A DNA stretch of 64,000 nucleotides from Akkermansiaceae bacterium (GCA_017798145.1 CP059069.1:124001-188000); one strand, 5' to 3'. Numbered from the stretch's first letter, positions 1 through 8,647 are shown. Made by a program: numbers and translations. Notes: a model not told the origin generated them from the letters alone.

Positions 1-60
1 GAAGCGCAGAAACCAGATCCGCAGCCCGCCGGGGGGGCGGCCGAATAGCTTTCCGCGTGA

Positions 61-1176
61 TCAGACGTTGAAGCGGAACTCGATCACATCGCCGTCCTTG
101 ACGACGTATTCCTTGCCCTCGATGCGGACTTTTCCGGCAGTCTTCGCGGCGGTCTTGGTTCCGGCTGCCACAAGGTCATCGTAGTGGACGACCTCCGCAG
201 CGATGAAACCGCGTTCAAAATCCGTATGGATCACGCCGGCGGCGGCCGGTGCCTTGTCACCCTGGGTGATGGTCCAGGCGCGGGTTTCCTGCACCCCGGT
301 GGTGAGGTAGGTGCGCAGGCCGAGCAGGTGATAGACACCGCGGATCAGGCCGGAGACACCGGAGTCCCTGACTCCCATCTCGGCGAGGAATTCGTTGGCC
401 TCCTCCTCGGGCATTTCGCTCAGTTCCTCCTCGATGCGGGCGGAAATGACAACCGCCTCCGCCCCGGAGTGCTCGGCGGCGTATGTGCGCACCTTGGCCA
501 CCTGTGCGTGGGAGTCGGGGTTTTCCGTGGCTCCCGCCAGCTCGTCCTCGGAGACATTGCAGGCATAGATCGTGCGCTTCGAGGAGAGTAGGAAGAAATC
601 CTTCACCACCTCGGCATCTTCCACGGAAAAATCCAGGGTGAGCGCGGGCTTTCCCTGATCCAGGTGCGGCAGGATGATGTCGATCAGCTCGACCTCCTTC
701 TTGGATTCCTTGTCGCCGCCCTTGGCCTTCTTCTCGCGGGACGCACGGCGCTTTTCCAGCGCGGCCATGTCGGCGAGGATCAGTTCCGCGTTGATGATCT
801 CGATGTCGCGGATCGGATCTACGGAGCCGAGCTCGTGGATGATGTCGTCGTTTTCAAAGCAACGGACGACCTGGACGATGGCATCGGTTTCGCGGATGTT
901 GGCGAGGAACTTGTTGCCCAGCCCCGCGCCCTCCGAGGCACCCTCCACGAGTCCGGCGATATCGACGAACTCAATGGCCGTGGGGACAAGTTTCTGGGAG
1001 CCGGAGATTTTCGAAAGCACGGCGAGGCGCTCATCCGGCACCATCACGATGCCGACGTTCGGATCGATCGTGCAGAACGGGTAGTTCGCGGCCTCCGCCT
1101 TGCGGGTGCGGGTGACGGCATTGAAAAGGGTGGATTTCCCGACGTTTGGCAGACCTACGATTCCGGCTTTGAGCAT
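61..1176 (-). CDS. ychF: Redox-regulated ATPase YchF (Obg-like)
   Basis: Cytosolic P-loop NTPase of the Obg/TRAFAC class. YchF proteins bind ribosomes and prefer ATP to GTP. The 371-residue protein has the usual family length of about 363-370. The G1 loop GLPNVGKST lies at residues 8-16. The G3 region VDIAGLVEGA follows. The divergent G4-like segment NVSED near residue 205 replaces the NKxD guanine-specificity motif, as expected for YchF. The C-terminal 85 residues form the TGS domain and end in VIEFRFNV. It is transcribed divergently from the exported-protein operon starting at 1322. Nothing is unusual and the assignment is firm. Confidence 0.97.
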   Translation of the reverse strand: MLKAGIVGLPNVGKSTLFNAVTRTRKAEAANYPFCTIDPNVGIVMVPDERLAVLSKISGSQKLVPTAIEFVDIAGLVEGASEGAGLGNKFLANIRETDAIVQVVRCFENDDIIHELGSVDPIRDIEIINAELILADMAALEKRRASREKKAKGGDKESKKEVELIDIILPHLDQGKPALTLDFSVEDAEVVKDFFLLSSKRTIYACNVSEDELAGATENPDSHAQVAKVRTYAAEHSGAEAVVISARIEEELSEMPEEEANEFLAEMGVRDSGVSGLIRGVYHLLGLRTYLTTGVQETRAWTITQGDKAPAAAGVIHTDFERGFIAAEVVHYDDLVAAGTKTAAKTAGKVRIEGKEYVVKDGDVIEFRFNV

Positions 1177-1321
1177 GGCGGGCGGAGGTTGTCCGTGCCG
1201 GGGGGCTTGGGCGAGAGAAAAATGCCGCGCAGGCTGGCGGGAGGGCCTCTTCCGGCTTCATGCAGATGGCCGGATCGAATCGCAGCTTGCAGGGAGGCGG
1301 GAACGAGGCTTTGATGAATGG

Positions 1322-1855
1322 ATGAAATTCCTGCGCCTCGCCATTCTCTGTGCCTGCGGAATGCTGCCCGTTTTCTCTGAGGAAGCGGGCTTCGACTCGG
1401 TGGACGGCCCCAACGTGCGGGTGATGCGGCATGACGACGGCTCGCGGACGATATTCACCCGCAGCCCGGACAACCGCGTGCTCACCAAGAAGACCTTCAC
1501 CGCGAACGGTGCGCTCTTCCTTGTCACGATCTACCGGATGGATGCACACGGCAACCCGATGAACTGCAAGATCTACGACGGGCAGCGGAACGAGATGTTC
1601 AAGTCCAGCTACGGCTACAGGAATTCCGACGGCCTGTTGGTCGAGGAGCGGATGTTCGACTCGCGGGTCAAGCGGACGGCACCTGGCACGGATGTTGAGA
1701 TACCGGTGCGCATTTTCAAATACACCTACGATGCGCTCGGGAACCGCAGCAAGCCGATCGCGACCACCCTGATCCCCGGTGCCACCGCCGAGGATGTGTT
1801 CGGTGGGCCGAGCGCACTGGATGTGAATCCGTTTTCGGTGCCGGGTGGCAGATGA
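1322..1855 (+). CDS. Exported hypothetical protein
   Basis: A 177-residue protein starting with a short signal peptide (MKFLRLAILCACGMLPVFSE). I chose the ATG at 1322 because the longer frame runs back into ychF on the other strand and has no signal peptide. The mature part is polar and contains a YTYDALGNRSKP segment reminiscent of a single YD/RHS-like strand, but there is no repeat array. The stop overlaps the next ATG (ATGA at 1852-1855), so the two are translationally coupled. Function not recognised. Confidence 0.7.
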   Translation: MKFLRLAILCACGMLPVFSEEAGFDSVDGPNVRVMRHDDGSRTIFTRSPDNRVLTKKTFTANGALFLVTIYRMDAHGNPMNCKIYDGQRNEMFKSSYGYRNSDGLLVEERMFDSRVKRTAPGTDVEIPVRIFKYTYDALGNRSKPIATTLIPGATAEDVFGGPSALDVNPFSVPGGR

Positions 1856-3114
1856 TTTCCGCAGGGATGATTTCCGGGAAACACTTGCTGCCGCTGCTGG
1901 TGGGGACGGCCATCGCCGCCGCAGGCTGGATGCGCCCGGCGGGAGCGCGCTCCCAAGGGGACGCGGCTGGCGATGCGGACCTGCTGCAGCGCATAGGGAT
2001 CCTTGAAAAGGAAAACGCATCCTTGCGCTCGCTGGCACAGGGTGGGGGCGAGGTTGCGGTGCCACCGGAAATGATCGCGCAGGTGGAGAAGGACTACGGG
2101 CTTGCGTTTCTCTCCAGCCCGGTGTTCCACAGGATCGCCACCGAGGAGCTGGGATACCGGATCGAGGCCGCGCTAGAAAGCAGGCTGGGTCCGCAGGGGG
2201 CGGATGACAGGCAGGAGGCGTGGCGGTGGATGGGTTTGCTCAAGCCTGGGGACAAGCTCCTGGAGCAGTTGGTGGCGGTGAAATCGGTGGGTGCCGTCGG
2301 GTGGTTCGATGAGGTGACGGGCGAGGCATGGGTGACGGACCGCTTCGATATCGCGAACATCCCGGACCAGGCGGCGATGCTGCGGCTGCTTGTGAGGGTT
2401 TTGCTGAACCAGAATTTCCCGCCGCCCCCGGCCTATCCGGGCGACGATGCGGCGAGGGCGCGGGAGGCGCTGCATGCCGGTGCGGCAAAGGGTGCGGAAT
2501 CGCGATTCTATGCGGCGAGCGCAAGGGGCATCGGTTTCCTGCCGATGAACGACGATGGGCCGGCGGCGCGGTTGCTGCTTTCGCTGCCGGCGTTTGTGCA
2601 GGGGCTGGTGCAGTTCCCGGCGCTCGAGGGGAAGGGGCTGGCCGACACGGCGTTTGTGAAAGGGACGGCGGAATTTTCCAAACGGATGCGTGAGGCTCCG
2701 CAAAGCACCTACGGGGTGGCGTTTCCAGCGGAGCCGCATGAAGGGGTGGACATCGTGTTTCCGGAAATTTCCGATGAGGTCTATCTGGAGGAAAGCGCCG
2801 GATATCTCGGGCTGCGGCTGTGGCTTGCGGAGGGTGGGGACGCGGGGCTGGCTGCGGAGATCGCAGGGGAATGGGTGGCGGATCGCTACGTGCTCTTCGC
2901 CGATGGGGAGATGTCATCCGGGCTCGCCTGGGATGTGGTGCTGGGGAGCGCGGAGGCGGCAGGCCGTTTTGAACATGCCTGCCGGGAAAGGCTGGGGGCA
3001 TATGCCGAGGAGGGACGTCTGCTCGATATCGAAAGGGTGGGGGAAAGGCGGGTGCGTTTCCTGAATGTGGCGACCCCAAAGGCGATGGAAAATTTCAAGC
3101 AAGGGAAGAAATGA
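1852..3114 (+). CDS. Exported protein of unknown function
   Basis: A 420-residue protein with an N-terminal hydrophobic segment (residues 7-25) and a charged heptad-like stretch, LLQRIGILEKENASLRSL, typical of a short coiled coil just outside the membrane. The rest is globular, rich in acidic and Gly residues, and matches no family I can name. It starts in an ATGA overlap with the upstream exported protein and ends in an ATGA overlap with the UPF0047 gene, so the three form a tight operon. A role at the periplasmic face of the inner membrane is inferred from the N-terminus only. Confidence 0.7.
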   Translation: MISAGMISGKHLLPLLVGTAIAAAGWMRPAGARSQGDAAGDADLLQRIGILEKENASLRSLAQGGGEVAVPPEMIAQVEKDYGLAFLSSPVFHRIATEELGYRIEAALESRLGPQGADDRQEAWRWMGLLKPGDKLLEQLVAVKSVGAVGWFDEVTGEAWVTDRFDIANIPDQAAMLRLLVRVLLNQNFPPPPAYPGDDAARAREALHAGAAKGAESRFYAASARGIGFLPMNDDGPAARLLLSLPAFVQGLVQFPALEGKGLADTAFVKGTAEFSKRMREAPQSTYGVAFPAEPHEGVDIVFPEISDEVYLEESAGYLGLRLWLAEGGDAGLAAEIAGEWVADRYVLFADGEMSSGLAWDVVLGSAEAAGRFEHACRERLGAYAEEGRLLDIERVGERRVRFLNVATPKAMENFKQGKK

Positions 3115-3530
3115 AGGTGCATGTGGCGGAGATGACGGTGAGGACGCGGGGAAAGGGCACATACGAGATTTCCGATGAGGTGATGCGGATCGTCCGTGAA
3201 TCGGGGGTGAGCGATGGGCAGGTGACGGTGTTCCTGCGCCATACCAGCGCGAGCCTGATCCTTATGGAGAACGCCGATCCAAGCGCGCGGCGCGACCTTG
3301 AACGCTGGTTCGACCGGCTGGTGCGCGAGGACGATCCCGATTTCATCCACACCCACGAGGGGCCGGATGACATGCCGAGCCACATCCGCATGGCGCTGAC
3401 GAGGTCCAGCGAGGTGATTCCCATCCATAGCGGGCGGATGACGCTGGGAACTTGGCAGGGGATCTTTGTTTTCGAGCACCGCAGGCAAGCCCACTCGCGC
3501 AGGATCGCGGTGACGGTGATGGGCGTTTAA
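3111..3530 (+). CDS. UPF0047/YjbQ family enzyme
   Basis: A 139-residue protein matching the YjbQ/UPF0047 family along its length: RHTSASLILMEN near residue 43, the acidic stretch EGPDDMPSHIR near residue 84, and GTWQGIFVFEHR near residue 110. The conserved His and Asp residues of the family's putative metal/phosphate pocket are present. Family members are annotated as secondary thiamine-phosphate synthases because they complement thiE mutants, but their natural role is unsettled. The gene starts in the ATGA stop overlap of the upstream gene and is followed after 50 bp by nadC, suggesting co-transcription. Confidence 0.9.
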   Translation: MKVHVAEMTVRTRGKGTYEISDEVMRIVRESGVSDGQVTVFLRHTSASLILMENADPSARRDLERWFDRLVREDDPDFIHTHEGPDDMPSHIRMALTRSSEVIPIHSGRMTLGTWQGIFVFEHRRQAHSRRIAVTVMGV

Positions 3531-3580
3531 AATTCGAAATTCCAATTTCAAACTCTGGGGGAAAACGGATAGAAGTAAAC

Positions 3581-4423
3581 ATGTCGCACGATCTGATCAT
3601 GATGGCGCTGGAGGAGGATATCGGTGAGGGCGATGTCACGGCTGGTTATTTTGTCCCTGAGAACAAGGTCGCACGGGCGTTTGTGACGGTTCGCAAGGGG
3701 GGGGTGGTCTCGGGAGTGGGGCTGGCGGCGGAGGTCTTCCAAGAGGTCGATCCAAACCTTCGGGTGCAAGTGCTGGTGGAGGATGGCAGCCGCGTCGGCA
3801 CAGGGGCGATGCTGATGCGCGTGGAGGGCAAGGCACGATCCATCCTCACGGCGGAGCGGACGGCGTTGAATTTCCTCCAGAGGCTCTCGGGTGTTGCGAC
3901 CCTGACCTCTCGCTACGTCGATCTGGTGAAGCATACGAGGGCGCAGATCCTCGATACGCGCAAGACGACGCCGGGCTACCGCGCGCTTGAGAAAAAGGCG
4001 GTGCTCGACGGCGGCGGCACGAACCACCGGATGGGGCTCTACGACCGCGCGATGGTGAAGGACAACCACCTCGCCGCCGAGGGCGGGCTGGAGGCATTGC
4101 AGCAGGCCATTCGCCTGGTGAAAATGGAGAAGCCGCATGTCCAGGTGGAGCTGGAGGCGGATCGACTGGAACAGGTTGCGGATTTCCTCAAGCTCGACGG
4201 GGTGGACTACATCCTTCTGGATAACATGTCGCTGGAAGAGCTGCGGGAGGCGGTAGGGATGCGTGCGGAAAACCACCGGGTGTGGCTTGAGGCGAGCGGC
4301 GGGGTGAATCTGGACACCGTTGTGGAGATTGCGGAGACGGGAGTGGATTTCATCTCTGTCGGTGCACTGACTCACTCGGCTCCGGCGCTGGATATCGGGT
4401 TGGATTTTGTTGCAGGGGAATGA
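3581..4423 (+). CDS. nadC: Nicotinate-nucleotide pyrophosphorylase (quinolinate phosphoribosyltransferase)
   Basis: Converts quinolinate and PRPP to nicotinate mononucleotide, CO2 and PPi in de novo NAD synthesis, in the cytosol. The 280-residue length is typical. Visible family motifs are RTALNFLQRLSGVATLT, DTRKTTPGYRALEKKAV with the quinolinate-binding Arg/Lys residues, GGGTNHRMGL and MVKDNH. The late barrel motifs EASGGVNLDTV and ISVGALTHS bind the PRPP phosphate. The ATG at 3581 gives the standard N-terminus; the frame is open further upstream but overlaps the UPF0047 gene. nadA and nadB are not in the window. Confidence 0.96.
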   Translation: MSHDLIMMALEEDIGEGDVTAGYFVPENKVARAFVTVRKGGVVSGVGLAAEVFQEVDPNLRVQVLVEDGSRVGTGAMLMRVEGKARSILTAERTALNFLQRLSGVATLTSRYVDLVKHTRAQILDTRKTTPGYRALEKKAVLDGGGTNHRMGLYDRAMVKDNHLAAEGGLEALQQAIRLVKMEKPHVQVELEADRLEQVADFLKLDGVDYILLDNMSLEELREAVGMRAENHRVWLEASGGVNLDTVVEIAETGVDFISVGALTHSAPALDIGLDFVAGE

Positions 4424-4649
4424 TTTTGCCTGTTTCCGCAGGATCGCATCCCCCTTGTCGCTGCCAATCGCCGGTCCCGGAGATAAGATCTTGCATGCGG
4501 CGGCGGGCGCTGCGAGAAAACCGCCACCGGGATTGGTGCCGGGAACTTTCCCTTTGCCGTCCGTATCGGCGCGGTCCAGGTTTCCGGAGCCCAAAAGCAT
4601 CTCACCCGCAAGCCACAACAAAATGCCTGCCCGTTCCAAGGGCTTTCCC

Positions 4650-5390
4650 ATGATGCCCAGCCTCCGCCATCTGCCCGCCTGCGCTATCCTCGGCTTGCTC
4701 ACATCCTGCAATTTCGTGAGCCTGCCGCCCGCCGCAGAGCCGCCGGCCGGGCTTGTCAGAAAGAACACGGTTTCCACCTACACCCCGGAGCGCCCGCCGG
4801 AAGTTCAGGTCTGGCTCATCGCTGACAAGCTTCACACCGGCATGGTTTTCCCCTACGATTGGCTGTTGGAATCCGGCTTCGTGCCGCCGGAACATTTCCC
4901 TGACTGCAAATTCGTGACTTTTTCATGGGGTGACCGCATGGCCTACGTGAACAAGCGATGGCTGACCGCGCCGGAGATCGTCAGTGCGATCTTCCTGCCA
5001 TCCAGCTCGGTGATGGAGTGCATCCCCATCCAATGGAACGTCACCGAGGTCTCGCCCAACCAGCATATCTGGATGAAATCCATCCCCGCGAGCGCGGGCC
5101 CATACATCGCTTCCTTCCTGAACCATTGCACCATACCTGGCGAAGATGGGAAACCGATTGCCATTGGTCCGGCGAGCTGGGGTGGGGGGGTGTTGCTGGA
5201 GTCCCCGCACTCGTATTATTTCCCGCGCATCTGCAATGTCTGGACCGGGCAGGCGCTGGAGGCGTGCGGGGCGGATATCTTCCCCCTGATGTCCATTCAC
5301 CGCGACACCCTGGCCTTTGAGGCCCAGCGCAATGGCTTCGTCCAGATCTGGGACGGCTCCGGGAACAAGAATGCCGCGGCCCGGCGCTGA
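4650..5390 (+). CDS. DUF2459-like lipoprotein
   Basis: About 246 residues with a lipoprotein signal peptide (MMPSLRHLPACAILGLLTSC), the Cys being the likely lipidation site. The ATG at 4650 follows an AAGGG ribosome-binding motif with good spacing. The mature part resembles the DUF2459/TIGR02117 family: a KLHTGMVFPYDW motif, FSWGDRMAYVNKRW, and a late NVWTGQALEACG segment. These proteins resemble NlpC-like thiol folds (H near the start, C near the end), but I infer no reaction. Frames open upstream of 4650 overlap nadC and are not used. Confidence 0.72.
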   Translation: MMPSLRHLPACAILGLLTSCNFVSLPPAAEPPAGLVRKNTVSTYTPERPPEVQVWLIADKLHTGMVFPYDWLLESGFVPPEHFPDCKFVTFSWGDRMAYVNKRWLTAPEIVSAIFLPSSSVMECIPIQWNVTEVSPNQHIWMKSIPASAGPYIASFLNHCTIPGEDGKPIAIGPASWGGGVLLESPHSYYFPRICNVWTGQALEACGADIFPLMSIHRDTLAFEAQRNGFVQIWDGSGNKNAAARR

Positions 5391-5399
5391 TCCGCGGCT

Positions 5400-6890
5400 T
5401 CACGGCCCGCCGATGGCTCCCACCTCGGCGGCAAGCTGACGGCAGCGTTTCCTCATCTCTTCGAGAATGCCCGAATGTGCCGGATCCCGCGCGAGATCGG
5501 ATAGCTGGTCGGGGTCTTCCGTAAGATCGAAGAGCTGCTCGTATGCCGGACTTTCGGATGTGTAGCGGGTATAGCTCATGGTTTCCGAGCGGACACCGAC
5601 GGTGGTCGGGATGGCTCCATTGTGGGCATAGGGATGCTCGTAGTAGAAATCCTTGCGCCAGTCGGCGGCGGCGTTCTCCGCGAGAGCGGAGAGGCTCATG
5701 CCGCTGACACGCTCCGGCACCGGCAGCCCGGCCAGATCGAGCATGGTTGCGGAAAAATCGGTGGTGATGACCAGTCGGTCGCTGAGCTTGCCGCCTTTCC
5801 GGCGCGGATCCGCCATGAATCCCGGTACCCGCAGCGACGGCTCATACATCAGCCATTTCCCGGATAGCCCGTGCTCGCACTCGAAGTAGCCGTTGTCCGA
5901 GGTGAACAGCACCACGGTGTTTTCCGCAAGCCCGCGCTTCCCCAGCTCCTCCATGATGCGGCCCACGCCGAGATCCATGCTCGATACGCTGCGGTAGTAA
6001 TCGCGCAGGAACCGGTCCCTTTCCGGCGGAATCCTCAGGAAACGGTTCCCTGTTGGCCAACCGAGCGATTTCCTGATGATCTCCGGTTCCTTCATCGCGT
6101 TTTCCAAAGTCCCCGCAGCGGTCTTCGGGATGGCCTTGCCCTTGAGCATGTCCTTCACTGCAGGATCGAAATCGCCGACGGGAGAGTGCGGGGATTTGAA
6201 AAAGAGCATCATGCAGAACGGTTTTGCATAGTCCCTTCCCTCCAGGAAACGCGCCGCCTGCATGGGTATGATTTCCGAATCCATGTGCAGCGGATCCCGG
6301 AGGTTCGCCGCGCCGATGCGGTTCCTGTATCCGACCTTGCCGCGGGAGTCCGCCGGGCAATCGCAGAGGTCATCGAGTGTTTTGGAAAATCCATCGTAAC
6401 GGACATACCTGCAGTCCGGCTGGTGGAAGAAGCAGGTCTGCATCGGCTGGCCCGCCCAGTAATCGAAGGCAGCCGCTCCACGGTGGGTTTTCTCCGGCGA
6501 ATCGCCTATCCCCCATTTCCCGAAAAACGCCGTCTGGTAGCCGCTTTCCCGGAGAAGGGCGGGGACGGTATCGGATAGCTGCGTGCCGCTGAATTCCTTG
6601 TGGAAATCGTCGATCCCATGCCGCGATGGATACTGGCCGGAAAGGATGTTGGCCCGGCTGATCGCACAGATCGAGGTGTTGACGAAGCAGTTGCGGAAGA
6701 CCACGCCGGATTTCGCAAGCTTGTCCAGGTTCGGCGTGCGGACGACGGGATTGCCGGCATATCCCACGGCATCGTACCGTTGGTCGTCGGTGTAGATGAG
6801 AACGATGTTAGGCCGTGCCGCCGGCGCCGCGCTTGCCAGCGGCAGCAAATGGAGGACTGCCAGGAAAATGAACGTGACACATGGTTTCAT
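5400..6890 (-). CDS. Secreted sulfatase (alkaline-phosphatase superfamily)
   Basis: A 496-residue type I sulfatase with a signal peptide ending around APAA. Metal ligands sit in YTDDQ (Asp35, Asp36). The formylglycine signature is Cys75-A-I-S-Arg79, followed by ANILSGQYPSRHG, and Lys125 lies in FFGKWGIGD. A second metal-ligand segment TSDNGYF is also present. The signature has Ile where the strict C-x-P/A-x-R pattern has Pro or Ala, a variant also seen in environmental sulfatases. The family hydrolyses sulfate esters of polysaccharides or glycosaminoglycans after formylglycine maturation. Substrate unknown; no anaerobic or FGE maturase gene is in the window. Confidence 0.92.
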   Translation of the reverse strand: MKPCVTFIFLAVLHLLPLASAAPAARPNIVLIYTDDQRYDAVGYAGNPVVRTPNLDKLAKSGVVFRNCFVNTSICAISRANILSGQYPSRHGIDDFHKEFSGTQLSDTVPALLRESGYQTAFFGKWGIGDSPEKTHRGAAAFDYWAGQPMQTCFFHQPDCRYVRYDGFSKTLDDLCDCPADSRGKVGYRNRIGAANLRDPLHMDSEIIPMQAARFLEGRDYAKPFCMMLFFKSPHSPVGDFDPAVKDMLKGKAIPKTAAGTLENAMKEPEIIRKSLGWPTGNRFLRIPPERDRFLRDYYRSVSSMDLGVGRIMEELGKRGLAENTVVLFTSDNGYFECEHGLSGKWLMYEPSLRVPGFMADPRRKGGKLSDRLVITTDFSATMLDLAGLPVPERVSGMSLSALAENAAADWRKDFYYEHPYAHNGAIPTTVGVRSETMSYTRYTSESPAYEQLFDLTEDPDQLSDLARDPAHSGILEEMRKRCRQLAAEVGAIGGP

Positions 6891-7004
6891 TGGTTGTCCA
6901 AAAATGGCAGATGGTTCGGATCCACCAATGACAATTTTTGGCCATACCGGATGAGTGACCCACGCATCTACCCTTTGCGGGGAGCAAACTCCGCACCCGG
7001 CGGC

Positions 7005-7262
7005 TTATCCGAGGCTCAGGAGCCAGATCACCGCCTTGATGATCGCCGCGATCACACCAACAAAACTGAGGATCACAGCCAGGATGCTGAGGCCGCCGCC
7101 GCGGGTGTTCGGCCCCAGCGCCAGGATGATGCCGAGCGCTCCACAGACGAATGCCACGGCGGCAAAGATGAGCCCGAGGATGGCTCCGAACTTGAAACTC
7201 AGGATTGCGGCGATGATCGCAACGATGGATGCAATGCTGAAAGATGCTTTAGACGTTTCCAT
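7005..7262 (-). CDS. Small membrane protein
   Basis: An 85-residue protein, starting METSKASFSIASIV, made of about three hydrophobic helices separated by short Gly/Ala/Pro-rich turns (GPNTRGGG between the last two). The upstream in-frame start would add 14 charged residues without a ribosome site, so I prefer 7262. No family is recognised with confidence. It stands alone between the sulfatase gene and a decayed helicase fragment. Confidence 0.6.
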   Translation of the reverse strand: METSKASFSIASIVAIIAAILSFKFGAILGLIFAAVAFVCGALGIILALGPNTRGGGLSILAVILSFVGVIAAIIKAVIWLLSLG

Positions 7263-7344
7263 GATATCGGCAAGATATGCCGACCTCCGCAGCGTGCAAA
7301 TCACTTTCTGCCAAGCCAGCCCCCCCTCCAGATGCTCCCAATCC

Positions 7345-7456
7345 AGAAAACCGAAAAGCTCACCCCCTCGCCTTCCCCCTCTGGGCCGAGCGCCTACAGG
7401 CCACCCATAACGGGGCCGATGCAGTGACAGGGCTGGAGGCGATGCTCAGGGAATAA
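7345..7456 (+). pseudogene. 3' fragment of an Lhr-like DEXH helicase gene, copy 1
   Basis: A 112-bp remnant coding, with one frame change, for TEKLTP followed by FAFPLWAERLQATH and LEAMLRE-stop. This resembles the extreme C-terminus of ligase-associated Lhr-like DEXH-box helicases (LTPFAFPLWAERL-type motif). Compared with copy 2 (8418-8647) it lacks one base in the ACCCCC(T)TCGCC run, so the reading frame is broken. Everything upstream of the last 40 codons is missing. Family identification is from memory of the motif, so moderate. Confidence 0.55.
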
Positions 7457-7683
7457 GATACCGCCTAAGAGTGAGAAAATAGAACCACGGATGAACGCGG
7501 ATGGACTCGGATAAGAGATTTGGGGAACTTCGTTTTCGGGCATCATCCGTGTCCATTTGCCGGAGGGATCGGAGCTTTCCCGCTATCTCCGCTTCGCTCC
7601 GGTTGTGGTTCGAATTCTTCTCGTCCCTGATGGAGGTGCCCTCCCAACTTGACAACTTGTCAACTTCACCTCATCTTCCCCAC
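7457..7683. other. Gene-free stretch with dispersed-repeat-like sequence
   Basis: No convincing gene is seen. The stretch contains ACCACGGATGAACGCGGATGGA near 7483 and an opposed CATCCGTGTCCATTTG near 7545, a phrase common in intergenic dispersed repeats, and CTCCGCTTCGCTCCGG near 7590. It separates the helicase remnant from the toxin-antitoxin pair and probably contains that pair's promoter. Confidence 0.4.
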
Positions 7684-7920
7684 GTGAAATCCGTCACCAT
7701 CGCCGAATTCAAACGCCACCTTCCCGCCCTGCTCGGCGAGGTTGCCAAGGGCGATACGATCATCCTCCAGAAAGGCAGGAGCCGCGAAAATGTGGCCATT
7801 CTCGCGCCGGTGGATGCCCTTCCGGCAAAGCCGCGCAAACTCGGGATCCTGGCCGGACGCGGCAAGCCGGTTTTCAAGGACTGGGAACTCACCGAAGAGG
7901 AATTCCTCGGATCGCGCTGA
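7684..7920 (+). CDS. Phd/YefM-type antitoxin
   Basis: A 78-residue protein from a GTG start at 7684 (MKSVTIAEFKRHLPALLGEV), the standard N-terminus of Phd/YefM antitoxins, with the typical KGDTIILQKGRSRENVAIL beta-hairpin. The acidic C-terminus (WELTEEEFLGSR) fits the toxin-neutralising tail. It ends 3 bp before the PIN toxin ATG, the classical antitoxin-toxin order. Members bind their own promoter, so autoregulation is likely. The frame is open upstream but without family similarity. Confidence 0.88.
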   Translation: MKSVTIAEFKRHLPALLGEVAKGDTIILQKGRSRENVAILAPVDALPAKPRKLGILAGRGKPVFKDWELTEEEFLGSR

Positions 7921-7923
7921 GAC

Positions 7924-8325
7924 ATGGACTACCTCCTCGACACCCACACCCTCCTCCGGGCGCTTTTCGAACCCACAAAGCTCGGGAAAAAGACCCGGAA
8001 ACTGATCGAGGATACTCTGAACTCCATCCATGTCAGCCCGATTTCCTACTGGGAGATCAGCTTGAAGCATGGCCTCGGGAAATTGATCCTTCCAAAAACC
8101 GATCCCTCGGAGATCCCGCAAGCCTGCCGCGACCAGGGCTTCACCGCATCACCGGCCTCGGCGGATGTCCTCTCCACCTTTCACCAGTTGCCGGTCAACG
8201 CCGATCACCGCGACCCCTTCAAACGCCTCATCATCTGGCAGGCGATCCAAAACGGCCATGCCCTCGTCTCCCGGGATCGATCCATGGCTTTCTACATCGA
8301 CCACGGACTCAAGCTCGCGAAGTAG
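7924..8325 (+). CDS. PIN-domain toxin (VapC-like)
   Basis: A 133-residue PIN-domain ribonuclease. The acidic active-site residues are in place: Asp6 in YLLDTHTLLRAL, Glu44 in ISYWEISLK, Asp97 in ADHRDPFKR and Asp118 in LVSRDRSM. The family cleaves RNA with Mg2+ or Mn2+ and is held inactive by the upstream antitoxin, three bases away. This subgroup (DTHTLLW-type N-terminus paired with a Phd antitoxin) is common in Gram-negative chromosomes. All catalytic residues are intact, so the module is probably functional. Confidence 0.9.
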   Translation: MDYLLDTHTLLRALFEPTKLGKKTRKLIEDTLNSIHVSPISYWEISLKHGLGKLILPKTDPSEIPQACRDQGFTASPASADVLSTFHQLPVNADHRDPFKRLIIWQAIQNGHALVSRDRSMAFYIDHGLKLAK

Positions 8326-8333
8326 AATCCTGG

Positions 8334-8406
8334 CGTGGCGGCGGATTTCAGCCGCCAAGCCAAACAATGCCAAGTCTTGGCATTGCGGATGAAATCCGCC
8401 GCCACG
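8334..8406. repeat. Nested perfect inverted repeat
   Basis: The outer arms are perfect 17-mers: CGTGGCGGCGGATTTCA at 8334-8350 and its reverse complement at 8390-8406. Inside is a second perfect hairpin with 10-bp arms around a single T (CAATGCCAAG / CTTGGCATTG, 8365-8385). This is a REP/REPIN-like intergenic element directly 3' of the toxin gene. It could also act as an mRNA 3' structure. Confidence 0.7.
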
Positions 8407-8417
8407 GAAGTCTCCGA

Positions 8418-8647
8418 TTACCTCGCCCAATCCGAACGCGAGATCCTCGAGCGCCAGCTCGAACTCACCCGCCTCAACGCCTCCCTCCGCAAGATCGAAA
8501 CAACAACCCTTCCACCTCCAGGAAACCGAAAAACTCACCCCCTTCGCCTTCACCCTCTGGGCGGAACGTCTGCAGGCAACCCATATCGGGGCCGATGCAG
8601 CGACACGGCTGGAAGCGATGCTGCGGGAGCTGAATGAGGTGGGTTGA
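8418..8647 (+). pseudogene. 3' fragment of an Lhr-like DEXH helicase gene, copy 2
   Basis: Codes for YLAQSEREILERQLELTRL and the following helix, then after a frame change LTPFAFTLWAERLQATH and LEAMLRELNEVG-stop. This matches the C-terminal tail of Lhr-like ligase-associated helicases in order. It is longer than copy 1 and shares about 110 bp of clearly homologous 3' sequence with it. The two copies flank the toxin-antitoxin pair, and neither can be a working gene. The upstream helicase body is absent from the window. Confidence 0.6.

Noticed and set aside
1..60. Possible coding sequence left of ychF
   Set aside because: Only 60 bases with no start or recognisable peptide.
1031..2065. 344-codon minus-strand frame
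   Set aside because: Antisense to two coupled exported-protein genes; Pro/His/Arg-rich translation typical of shadow frames.
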